Positions 18,279 through 27,100 of a stretch of DNA of 64,000 nt are shown here, in pieces. Origin of the DNA: Clostridia bacterium (GTDB lineage Bacteria > Bacillota > Clostridia > Oscillospirales > Ruminococcaceae); assembly GCA_021152595.1 (NCBI GenBank), contig JAGKVC010000001.1:1-64000 (forward strand). Reading direction: 5' to 3'. A program made the position numbers and the translations under genes. Each line of letters begins with the position of its first letter. Within the stretch, counting starts at the first letter, position 1. The notes beneath the pieces are model-generated. The model was not told the origin of the DNA. It searched no databases and saw only the letters and a list, made by a program, of their open reading frames with translations.

Positions 18279-18312
18279 AACAGCGCCCTGCATTCATCTG
18301 AATACAGGGCGT
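18279..18312 (-). terminator. Terminator-like hairpin downstream of the class-C pilus operon
   Basis: On the minus strand cgccctg and cagggcg form a stem, followed by ctgttttatt. It lies past the truncated sortase and probably ended the original operon. Confidence 0.6.
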
Positions 18313-18352
18313 CAGCTTGTCGATAAAGGTATCGCTGCGCGATGATTATAAT

Positions 18353-18396
18353 GGGGCGCTGCCCCATACCCCGCCAAAGGGATGCTATCCCTTTGG
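18353..18396. repeat. Palindromic intergenic repeat that truncates the sortase gene
   Basis: Two adjacent inverted repeats are visible: ggggcgctgcccc (18353-18365), and ccaaaggg and ccctttgg around a 7-base centre (18374-18396). This style of double palindrome is common as a dispersed intergenic element in gut Firmicutes. Here it lies inside what should be the C-terminal half of a sortase gene and supplies its stop codon (18385-18387). Only one copy was seen in this window. Confidence 0.6.
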
Positions 18397-18960
18397 AATC
18401 CCACTATAAGCAATCTCTGTGCCGTCAATGATCTCGATATACGAAACGGCAAAGGGATATGCGGTACCCTGCGTATCCGTGAAGATGATCGTATCTCCGG
18501 CATTGAGCGTTCCGATTCTGCCGAAATGCGCCGGATAATTATGCGCGGCGATGATCAGATCGTTGGTTCCTGCACTGCCGCTGACTCTGCACGGAGACTG
18601 TTTCAGCGCCGGATAGCTCCAGCCGCTCTGAACCGGAAGCTCCAGTTCCAGTGCCGGAATTGACAGGTATCCGCAGTATGCCGAATCCCCGAGCAGAATA
18701 TCGGCAGGCGCTTGCGGTTCCTCCGGTTCAGCCGGTTCATAGCGTGCAAAGAGATCCTCAGTCTGCGGCACGGCTGTCTGCTTTGGCGGCTCGGGATCTG
18801 CCGGCTGTTCCGGTATCTGCTCCTTGAGCGCTTCCATGGCGGTATCTGCATGCTCCGCGGCGGCCTTTCCCTCGCGGAGATTGTGGATGCAGAGTCCGCC
18901 TGCTGCAAGGAGCATCAGAATCCCCAGCAGGACCGGTATTTTCCAGAGATTATTCTTCAT
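18385..18960 (-). pseudogene. Truncated class C/D-like sortase lacking the catalytic Cys and Arg
   Basis: The reading frame starts with a membrane anchor (IPVLLGILMLLAAGGLCI), a Pro/Glu-rich stalk and a sortase core (CGYLSIPALELELPVQSGW) with the catalytic His in AAHNYPAHFG. It stops at residue 191 just after the strand DGTEIA. The TLxTC strand with the nucleophilic Cys and the following Arg are absent. The last seven residues (YSGIPKG) are encoded by the palindromic repeat. So the gene is almost certainly inactive as a transpeptidase. Its start overlaps the end of the LIQTG pilin gene by 11 bases, indicating it was the last operon member. An intact sortase C is encoded at 21270-22175. Confidence 0.8.
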
Positions 18961-19939
18961 TGTCTTTCTTTCCTGTTCTGGCGGATATGCCGATGCCGAT
19001 CAGCAGCAGACCGCCGACCGAGAGCGGCAGAACCGACCACCAGAGCTGTCCGGTCTGGATGAGCTTTGCAGGTTTTTTGACCTCCGCAGTGGTCGTTGCC
19101 GTCGTGGTGACGGCAGGCGGTGCGGTCGTGACCTTCGGTGTATCCTGATAGGTATTCCGGATCAGATACTGCTGGCTGTTGTAGTCGATCATCACCTCGT
19201 AATGCGCCGGTATTTTCCGCTCGACGACAGTCCATCTGGACGCAGTATCAAGCGTTTCCCAGCGGTATTCCCAGTTGTTGCTTTCATCCAGCGTCACGGT
19301 TTCGCGCAGTACGCCGTTCTCAAACAGATCCACTGTGATATTGACCGGTCTTGCGTGATTGGCGTCGTCGTCATCCACCCAGACCTTTCTGACGATATAT
19401 GCCTTATCGGCATTGCTGCGGTGTTCCGCATAGAATTTCGGGAATGCATCATAGCTCATACCGGTATCGCTGCCGAGAATCTCCAGCAGCAGCGCAGAGG
19501 GATAATAGCAGATGCTTCCGATCTGAAGCGGCTTGCCGACCGCAAGATACAGACCGTTATCCAGTCCCTCAAAGACCAGCTCACCGTTGGAATCCGTGCT
19601 GCCCGCTGCAATCGGGGCAAGTCCGGCTGCCGTCACATAGCTTTCCAGTGTCTTTGCGGCGGTATCCACAGCCTCAGTGGAGAGGTCGCCGAGATCCAGT
19701 TCGTATTCAGAGAGCGCAGGGATGAAATTGACCGTATGATCCTGCCGCTCGCCGATCTGAAAGAGCTCCCACTGCACACCCTTGAGGATGATCTCATCCT
19801 GCGTGCAGGTGAGCGTAATGCGTTTATCCGCGGCGGCTTCTGCGGTCCTGCTGAAGCAGAGCGGCGCGATGAAAAGCAGTCCGGCGCTCAGCAGCAGTGC
19901 CGCCAGCCTGTTCAGTTTTGTTTTCTGCATGATATTCAC
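18950..19939 (-). CDS. Minor pilin or anchor subunit with Cna-B domain and LIQTG sorting signal
   Basis: The given start is a GTG close to AAAGGA; an ATG at 19930 is the alternative. A signal peptide (LNRLAALLLSAGLLFIAPLCFS) leads to an N-terminal SpaA-like domain and a Cna-B domain (KVWVDDDDANHARPVNITVDLF, NNWEYRWETL). A Thr-rich linker and the sorting signal LIQTG, a hydrophobic span and a charged tail (ARTGKKDNEE) follow. In class-C pili such small LPXTG-like proteins often form the base or anchor. It is encoded downstream of the lipoprotein and upstream of the truncated sortase. Confidence 0.83.
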   Translation of the reverse strand: MNIMQKTKLNRLAALLLSAGLLFIAPLCFSRTAEAAADKRITLTCTQDEIILKGVQWELFQIGERQDHTVNFIPALSEYELDLGDLSTEAVDTAAKTLESYVTAAGLAPIAAGSTDSNGELVFEGLDNGLYLAVGKPLQIGSICYYPSALLLEILGSDTGMSYDAFPKFYAEHRSNADKAYIVRKVWVDDDDANHARPVNITVDLFENGVLRETVTLDESNNWEYRWETLDTASRWTVVERKIPAHYEVMIDYNSQQYLIRNTYQDTPKVTTAPPAVTTTATTTAEVKKPAKLIQTGQLWWSVLPLSVGGLLLIGIGISARTGKKDNEE

Positions 19940-19975
19940 CGTTCCTTTCGGTTCTGTCCGGCGGGAAAGCAGCCG

Positions 19976-21250
19976 TTATGATCCGGAAATCTCCGAGCCT
20001 GCGTCGCTGACATAGAACGAGATCTGGATACCGTCCTCAAATGCAAAGAGATAAATCGTCATGCCGGAGATCTGCTGCACCTCCCATGCGCAGTAATCAT
20101 ACTGTTCATCGGCAGGTGTTCCGTAGATATCTGTCAGGGCGTTCTGCCAGTCTGTATAATCGGAAAGATTGCTGTCGAAATAATTGATGCCGACAAGTCC
20201 GAGACTTGTAAAGCACAGAACACAGTCGCAGTCCTTTTTGAGATACTGCACATTCTCATATTCCATGTCCAGCTCCCACGGCTCGCCGGGTTCCTCGATG
20301 CGGTATTCCCAGAGCTGTGAAAAGCTGCGCATTTTCTCGCGTTCTTCATTCGGGCTGCCGTAAAACTGCAAGCCGTTCAGCAGGAAATCGCGCGCCTGTG
20401 CCTTGCTCCATTGGGATCTGGGCTTCGGCGCAGCGGTTGTCGTGACGGTCTTTTCCGTGGCCGCTGTCGTGCCGGTCGAAGCCGGATGATCGGTTTGACC
20501 GGTTGTTCCGGTTACGGCAGTTGTTGCTGTTTCTCCGGCAGGATCCGGATTTTCCGGCGCGGCTGCCGCGGTGACGGGTGCCTCCGGTGCTGCATTTGCC
20601 GCATGCTCCGGCTGAACCGGATTCTGCGCCTGCTCTGCGGCTTCCGTCTGCACGGATTCGGCTGCCTCACGCTTTTTGGTTTCCTTCTCAACGGGTACAA
20701 TCGGCATCCGCAGCTCCGGTGTCGGGAAGCTGCGCTCCCTTGCCTTTTCATAGCTTTTATCGGGCGAATCCGCAGTTGCATAGATCGAAATTTGTACGCC
20801 GTCTGCCAGATTGAAAAGATAAACGGCGGTATTGCTGCCGAGCGGATCGTCATACCACGATGCGATGCCGCTGCCTTCCTCTGTCGGCAGACCGTATGCG
20901 TTTTCGAGCGTCCCGAACCATTCGCGGAAGCTCTGATGCCTTTCGGTGTCGTGGTAGTTGAAGCCGATCAGTCCGGAATCCGTAAAGCAGAGCGTCAGGT
21001 CACAGGTCTGCCCGAACAGCTCAGCCGATGCATAATCAAGCATTTTCTGCGCGACATTCTGATCGGCATTCTCGCGCTCCGCAATCAGCTCATATGCATC
21101 AAGCGCAGATTTGACATCGTCATATGCCGCAAACCATTTCAGCCCGAGCAGGGGTGCATTGTCTTTTCCTGTACCGTCTGCGCAGCCCGAACAGAGCAGC
21201 AGGAGCGCTGAAATACAGATGCACAGGAACAGTGACCGCCGGAGCGGCAT
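19976..21250 (-). CDS. Lipoprotein with an internally duplicated domain, in the pilus operon
   Basis: The start at 21250 gives a compact signal ending in CSGC (lipid-modified Cys23); an ATG at 21298 or a TTG at 21307 would add N-terminal residues. Two halves of ~130 residues are clearly duplicated: each has a CD.(T/V)LCF(T)..GL(I/V)G(F/I)NY strand, a Trp-containing helix, a YG.P loop and a closing YLF...DGIQIS.Y strand. A Thr/Pro/Ala-rich linker of ~100 residues separates them. I do not recognise the domain family. It is exported and membrane-anchored, and encoded between sortase C and the LIQTG pilin, so a pilus-assembly or housekeeping role is possible. Confidence 0.75.
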   Translation of the reverse strand: MPLRRSLFLCICISALLLLCSGCADGTGKDNAPLLGLKWFAAYDDVKSALDAYELIAERENADQNVAQKMLDYASAELFGQTCDLTLCFTDSGLIGFNYHDTERHQSFREWFGTLENAYGLPTEEGSGIASWYDDPLGSNTAVYLFNLADGVQISIYATADSPDKSYEKARERSFPTPELRMPIVPVEKETKKREAAESVQTEAAEQAQNPVQPEHAANAAPEAPVTAAAAPENPDPAGETATTAVTGTTGQTDHPASTGTTAATEKTVTTTAAPKPRSQWSKAQARDFLLNGLQFYGSPNEEREKMRSFSQLWEYRIEEPGEPWELDMEYENVQYLKKDCDCVLCFTSLGLVGINYFDSNLSDYTDWQNALTDIYGTPADEQYDYCAWEVQQISGMTIYLFAFEDGIQISFYVSDAGSEISGS

Positions 21251-21269
21251 TGTTCCTGTCTGTATCGGT

Positions 21270-22175
21270 TTATTCGATATCAGATGATTGTTTCTCATGT
21301 TTTTCAAAATCTCCGGATGGCAGCTTTGCGGTAATGTATTTGTCGATTCGGATGATGCGCTTGTTTCTGTTGAAGATCGCCGAGACGATTCCCATGAGGA
21401 TCAGCACAATGACGAACACCACAGGAATCACTGTCATGCGGTCGAGCTGAAGTGCATCCGCAGGTACTCTGATATGCCGGTCATAGATTGTGTCGATCCG
21501 GTGTGCGCGGATCAGCAGCCGGTGGGAGTTGACGCCGTAGGGCGTGCAGGTCATCAGCGTGACGTAATCCTTCTGCGGAATGATCGAAAGCTCCTCTGTA
21601 TGATCCGGCAGAATGATGAGGATTTTCTCCACCTCGTAGGTCAGGATATCATCGAGGACATTCACTGTGAAGATATCGCCTTCAACCATGCGGTCCAGAT
21701 CAGTGAACAGCTTGGCGGAGGGCAGTCCGCGGTGACCGGAAATCACAGCATGCGTATCAGCACCGCCGACCGGCAGCGAGGAGCCCTGAATATGTCCTGC
21801 GGCAACCTGTAATACGCCTTCCTCCGTGCCGTGATAGATCGGCAGCTCGACGCGGATTGTCGGGATTGAAATATATCCCATGACGCCTGTGCCGGATACA
21901 TTCAGCAGATCGTCATAGCCGCTGAGCTTGTCAAAGTTCGCAAACGGCGCATGAAGCTGAGCGAGCTGCTTGTTATACTCTCTTGCCGCTTCCCAGAGCG
22001 CTGCGGTATCGTTCGGTGCGATGGACGCGACAGTTTCCTTATACGATGCAACCGAGTGGGACGCCATGTTCCGGTTCCACCAGTTGCTGAAGGTCGGATA
22101 AAGCATCACGGAGAGGCCCGCAAGGAATATGACCAGAAAGATCGCAGGTATGATTTTGTCGCGTATCTTCTTCAT
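21270..22175 (-). CDS. Class C (pilus) sortase
   Basis: AAGGAG is placed seven bases before the ATG. An N-terminal membrane helix (IIPAIFLVIFLAGLSVMLY) is followed by the class C pattern: YNKQLAQL, GVMGYISIPTIRVELPIYHG, catalytic His in VISGHRGLPSA, Cys in YVTLMTCTPYG and Arg in NSHRLLIRA. A second hydrophobic segment near the C-terminus (TVIPVVFVIVLILMGIVSAIF) is typical of class C. The usual DPW/DPF lid is not evident; APF stands in that area. It should polymerise the LPSTG major pilin encoded immediately upstream. Confidence 0.92.
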   Translation of the reverse strand: MKKIRDKIIPAIFLVIFLAGLSVMLYPTFSNWWNRNMASHSVASYKETVASIAPNDTAALWEAAREYNKQLAQLHAPFANFDKLSGYDDLLNVSGTGVMGYISIPTIRVELPIYHGTEEGVLQVAAGHIQGSSLPVGGADTHAVISGHRGLPSAKLFTDLDRMVEGDIFTVNVLDDILTYEVEKILIILPDHTEELSIIPQKDYVTLMTCTPYGVNSHRLLIRAHRIDTIYDRHIRVPADALQLDRMTVIPVVFVIVLILMGIVSAIFNRNKRIIRIDKYITAKLPSGDFEKHEKQSSDIE

Positions 22176-22204
22176 ATTTTTCTCCTTGTGGAACTCTCCC
22201 TGAT

Positions 22205-22227
22205 CCCCTCCCCGTAATGGGGAGGGG
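22205..22227. repeat. C/G-rich palindrome between the major pilin and sortase C genes
   Basis: cccctcccc and ggggagggg surround a 5-base loop in the 97-base gap. It has no T tract, so it is more likely an mRNA-stabilising or dispersed palindromic element than a terminator. Confidence 0.5.
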
Positions 22228-22272
22228 AGGGGGTTATATCAGGTTATGCCTGTTGATCAAATTCAACTCTCG

Positions 22273-24015
22273 TTATACTTCTTCTTCGCGCGTCTTCTTC
22301 TTGGAGACGAGGTAGACGCCTGCGATGCCTGCTGCCACGCCGCCGCAGAGGACGAACATCAGGGTGCCGATGCCACCGGTGGACGGGAGGGTGGAGCCTT
22401 TCTTATTCTCGATCTCGTTATCAATATTCGTGCTATTAAGATTGAGTGCGGCAGTAATGGTATCTTCGTTTTCTTTATGCGTTGCACTGATCGTAATCTG
22501 GATATCTTCGCACTTGTTGTAGCCGTCAGGAACCGTAGTTTCCTTCAGCGTATAAGCACCTGCATCGAGACCGACGATATTGAACTTACCTGTCTCAGAA
22601 CCAGCAGCCTCGCCATGACCGGACTTCATTTCTTCAGCAGTCTCACCGCTTGCAGTCGGACGGTATGCGCCCAGATCCGCATCATAAATCAGACTGATTT
22701 CAGCATTGCTTGCATTATAGAGCTTAAATCCGGCATTGGGGAGCGGATCACCCTTTTCATCGACCTTGATATTATCGACCTCATATGTGAACACCCAAAC
22801 ATAATCGTCCGGTGTTGTACCCATTTCACCCTCGCCGCCTGCATTCGGGTTGTTGGAATACTCGAGGTTCACCTTGTTGACGTTGTTATAATCCGCTAAA
22901 ACAGAATCTTGGCTCGCCTTTTCTACAGCCGCATTCGCATTCAGGTGAGCAGAGTAGATGACCTCAATCGTTGTTGCATCGTCAGTCAGATCAGCGTCAA
23001 ACTTCTTGATATCATCAATCGTGATCGTAAGATTACCGCCGCCGAGTTCAGTTGCCGGTACTGTCGGCTCAGTCAGCTTATAACCATTCGGGTTAGAATC
23101 TGCATTATAGAGGTCAATGGTTGTGCCATTAACCTTAACGCTTACGATATCCTCATAGGTAACACCGTCAGAGAGCGTATCGTTGAACTGAATCTTGTAG
23201 GTCTTGTATGCACCATAATTCGCATCAGCCTCAAGTGTCGCAGTCAGCTTGAACTGGAAGGACTCATTGATTGCGTGGTCAGCCGTCTCGCCCCAGCCGT
23301 CTGTATCTGCATTCGGATCCCTGTCAGCAGCTTCATCCTGAACCTGCTTATCAACGGTAGGTGCGGAGTGCTTGGCGTCCACATTGATCGGTTGATTTGC
23401 GCCGCCTGCTACTTTCACGATGAATCTCGTCTTTGCACCGGAGTTAGGATTGTCACCAAGACTGTCATTGTTAGCATCAGGATTCACAGGAGCTGCGGTG
23501 TCCATGATGAGGTAGTAACCGTCAGGAAGAGCCGAAATCGTATTTTCGTTCACTACACCGGAAGTCTGAGCTTCTAAGTTAGCTCCGACGATTGCAGCAA
23601 ATGCCTGCGTCTTCTCCGAATCATCGGCGAACACAGCAGTGGGAGAATCGCCCGTCGTCTTAGAGCCCAGAACCTCCGCAACGCCCCTCGCACTTGTTAC
23701 GGTCTCAGCAGGGAACAGACCGTAGAGTGCATTGCCTTCAGCGCCGGATGCATCATGGAGAGCAGCCAGAATTGCATCACCGTCAACGCCATCGCCCCAA
23801 GTAATATCATTCAATGTTTCGCCGGTAAAGTTGCCCTTGAAAATCTGATATGCTGCGTAGGTGTGTGTTGCTTTGTCTTTATTGGTTACAGTAATGCTGT
23901 TGCCGTTCTCCTCTGCCGTTGCGGCACCTGCGGAAAAACTCATAGCCGGAACAGCCATCGTAGCTGCCATTGCCATTGCTGCGATCATAGCAGCGATTCT
24001 TCTTGCCTTTTTCAT
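22273..24015 (-). CDS. Major pilin (backbone), LPSTG-anchored, with D2-type isopeptide domains
   Basis: CAAAGGAG precedes the ATG. A signal peptide (MKKARRIAAMIAAMAMAATM...) is followed by an N-terminal domain starting NSITVTNKDKATHTYAAYQIF. A pilin-type motif comes next around APTVDKQVQDE, where the Lys probably joins subunits. A D2-type isopeptide domain (NESFQFKLTATLEAD, YKIQFNDTLSDGVTYE) and a C-terminal SpaA/Cna-B domain with an E-box (AYTLKETTVPDGY) follow. The sorting signal is LPSTG, a hydrophobic span and KKKTREEE. Layout and length match backbone pilins of class-C-sortase pili. It should be the polymeric shaft carrying the GH9-bearing tip protein encoded upstream. Confidence 0.92.
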   Translation of the reverse strand: MKKARRIAAMIAAMAMAATMAVPAMSFSAGAATAEENGNSITVTNKDKATHTYAAYQIFKGNFTGETLNDITWGDGVDGDAILAALHDASGAEGNALYGLFPAETVTSARGVAEVLGSKTTGDSPTAVFADDSEKTQAFAAIVGANLEAQTSGVVNENTISALPDGYYLIMDTAAPVNPDANNDSLGDNPNSGAKTRFIVKVAGGANQPINVDAKHSAPTVDKQVQDEAADRDPNADTDGWGETADHAINESFQFKLTATLEADANYGAYKTYKIQFNDTLSDGVTYEDIVSVKVNGTTIDLYNADSNPNGYKLTEPTVPATELGGGNLTITIDDIKKFDADLTDDATTIEVIYSAHLNANAAVEKASQDSVLADYNNVNKVNLEYSNNPNAGGEGEMGTTPDDYVWVFTYEVDNIKVDEKGDPLPNAGFKLYNASNAEISLIYDADLGAYRPTASGETAEEMKSGHGEAAGSETGKFNIVGLDAGAYTLKETTVPDGYNKCEDIQITISATHKENEDTITAALNLNSTNIDNEIENKKGSTLPSTGGIGTLMFVLCGGVAAGIAGVYLVSKKKTREEEV

Positions 24016-24050
24016 AATTCATTCTCCTTTGTCAATAGATTTTGTTCGGT

Positions 24051-24073
24051 GGGGGCGCTTTGGGGGCGCCCCC
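24051..24073 (-). promoter_or_regulatory. Strong G/C hairpin between tip adhesin and major pilin genes
   Basis: gggggcgc and gcgccccc form an 8-bp stem in the 99-base gap, with no T run after it on the minus strand. Such a structure could protect the downstream pilin mRNA or reduce read-through, allowing different levels of tip and shaft protein. Confidence 0.45.
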
Positions 24074-24114
24074 TTTTACTTACTGAGCTGCGGTTTCATG
24101 TGCCGAAGGTTTCC

Positions 24115-27100
24115 TCATTCATTCAACCACCTCCGGCGTCTGTAGGCTGCGTATCCGGCTGCTGCAAGAAGGATCATGATGCCGCCGGTATAGTAGATTC
24201 CTTTGACTCCGCTGCCGCCTGCGACAGGAAGTCCTTTGATTGCTTTGTTTTTGACAGTCAGTACAGGCGGATCGTCGCTGTCAACGGCTGCGCCGCCGCT
24301 GTAATCAACCGCGATATACTGATTGCTGTCTTCCTCCTGGATGTAGTAGATGTAACGGTTTCCGTTCGGGCTTACCCGCGGAAGATTCGGTACGGTTTCT
24401 GTCCAATCGCCATCTGCTGTGAGCCAGATCGTCTTGACACATTCGATCTTGTTCGGATCTGCCGGAAGCGGTCCGACATTGACCAGATATGTCACCGTAT
24501 CGCCGTTGACATTCGCGGTGATTGTTGCCGTACCGAAGTGCTTGGCTGTTACATTGCCGTAGCGATCGACCGACGCGATATCGGGATGATCGGAGCTCCA
24601 TTCGGTAACAGCGACTTCATCGCCGCTCTGATATGCACGCAGCGGCAGGATTTCGTCCAGCAGCAGATCGTGCGGATCGGTCCGGTCTTCGGAGTGAATC
24701 TCAGTACCTTCGTAGGTGCGTACCGTGAAGCTGTGCGGTTCGCCGTTCGGGCTTGTGACGGTCACTGTCACGGGTTCGCTGATGACTTCATCCGATCTGA
24801 CTGTGATGGTTCTGTCGTCCAGCGTCCAGTTGATACGCGAATCTTCACATGCAACTGTAAAGTCGCCTGTCAGATATGTTTCAATCTCAACTGTTCCGGA
24901 GCTGCCTGTTCTGAACGAGACCGAATCGGTGTTGAGCCTGAAATCCACGACGTTGACCGTGAATTCACCGGTTTTTCCGCCATCGGGTTCTGTGGATCGG
25001 TCGGTACCGGTAATGGTGTGCGTTCCGCGGCTGTCAAAGCGGAATGTGAAGGTGTTACCGCTGGAAGCGGTCGGCGTAATGGTTTCGCCGCCGTCTTTCC
25101 ATGTAATATCACCGGTATTTCCGCTGACATTTACGGTGCAGTCCTGATTGGTGAAGACTGTCTGTTCGGTCGGGGTGACCTTGAAGGATGTTGCCATATC
25201 TCCATAAAGGTAGATATTTGTTACCATTAGTCCTGCCGGATCACCTAATTGAATTGATTTCATAACGACGCTTCTGATAGTAGAGGCATTGTCCAGTTCC
25301 CATACTAAATACTTTCCATGCATTTGAGAACTGCTCGGCTGAACACTTGTCCACCAGTTTCCATTAACAATATTGCCATAGTTTTGATCTGTCAGGAATA
25401 ATGTCATACCGTTTTGAACCGGTATTTCGTTGAACTCGAGAACAACTTTTGTTACATTCTCAATCAACGATTGTCCGTCAGTGCTATAGGCGGACACTTG
25501 ATAGACATGCTCATTATTACTGGTGTCATTACCTTGATTGACGTTGGGGATTGTTAATAAACATTTTCCCTCAATCTGATAATCGCCGCTTGCCCCGAGC
25601 AACCGGATCGGTGTACTCTTCACCGCCTGAACTTCAAGCGTTTCAGCGAGATCGACTGCTTTCGAGAGCCGCAGCGCGCGGGTTCTGGTTCTGGGGGATG
25701 CGGAAACGGTTGTATCCGCTGCACTGTTGAAGACCGGCAGATTTGCGGCTGCCCAGTTCGTGCTGACTGCCTTGATCCGAGCCGGACGCGGTGTCTGCGG
25801 CGATGCTGCGGACTGTACAGCCTGCGGCTGCCGGTCGTCCGTATGGCAATCGCTGCGCCAGTCCAGTGCCGAGGATTCGTTTACATCCGAGCCGCACATA
25901 TTCGCGTCATAGAAGTAGAGCGAGTATTGCAGCAGCTTGGCGTAGTTTTCATTCGGATTGTCTGCCGCTGCCGTACCGTTTCCGCCGCCGTATGTCTTTT
26001 TGACGCCGGCATCCGGAACACTGGATGCGATATCCGGATCTGTGATTCCGGTCTGGTAGAAGTGATACAATCCTGCTGCCGCTCCGACAAGTCCTGCATT
26101 GTAATCGAGCGCGACCTCATTGCACTGGTAATCGGATCTGAGATCCTGATAGGATCCGTTGGAATTTGTCGGACCGCCGACCAGCGCGCCGAGCAGTACA
26201 TGCTCTGTCGGAAGATTGTCAGCTTCCGTCTGTCCGGAGTTCGTACCGGAAGCTGCTCTGTGATGCGGATTCTTTGGCGAATTCGCTGCAAAGCCGGTGA
26301 CGAAGCAATGTGCGGCTGCCGAACCGACTCCCTGATCACCGAGGATGTATTTCATCTGGTTCTTTGCCCATGCTTCCTTGTCGATTTCGCTTTCGGGATA
26401 CTTGGAGGCGATCAGTGCAGCGAGCTGTGCGCCGCAGTTGTATCTCGCCGAGCCCCATCCGTCAACGTAGTAATATTCATCGGACTTGCAGTAGTCATTC
26501 AGCCAGGTTCGCGCGTCACCCCACGATTGATTGATTTCGCCGTTCATGATTGCCGCTGCAAGACCGACTCTGTTCCAGTTTAGCGTACTCCAGATGCCGG
26601 CATTCGGTCCGGCTGTATGGCTGAGATCGGTTTTGTACTGTTCCTCGCCGGTAGCTTTGTAGAGCCACGCTGCTGCCCAGTCCAGATCGTCCTGCTTTTC
26701 TTCCGATGTATAGAATTCATAATCGGTTCCGGTTTTGCGGTTGACTCCGTATTCATTCAGCGCCGGTTTTTGCTTTGCAAATTCGTAGAGCTTTTTTGCT
26801 CGCTCGAGATATGCATCTGCTTTCGGATCCGTCGGGAAATTGACCTTATACTGTGCAAGTGTCGCTGCATATTCTGCTGCGATATCACCGCCGCTGTCGC
26901 CTCTCCAGAAGAGCTGATCTGTTCTTTCGCCCTGAGCTTCCGGAGCGCCCCAGTAATCGTGATCCGTCTGACCGTCGCCCTTTTGTACAAGGAGTTCCGT
27001 GATGTTTCCGTCTGCATCGGTTCTGGCAGAATCATAGAAGAAATCAGCAAATCGCTTTGCGATGATCTTGTAATGCTCTGTCTGACCGAGGTTATCGTAG

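Noticed and set aside
18353..18396. Insertion sequence with transposase
   Set aside because: No transposase frame nearby; only short palindromes are present, so it was called a miniature repeat.
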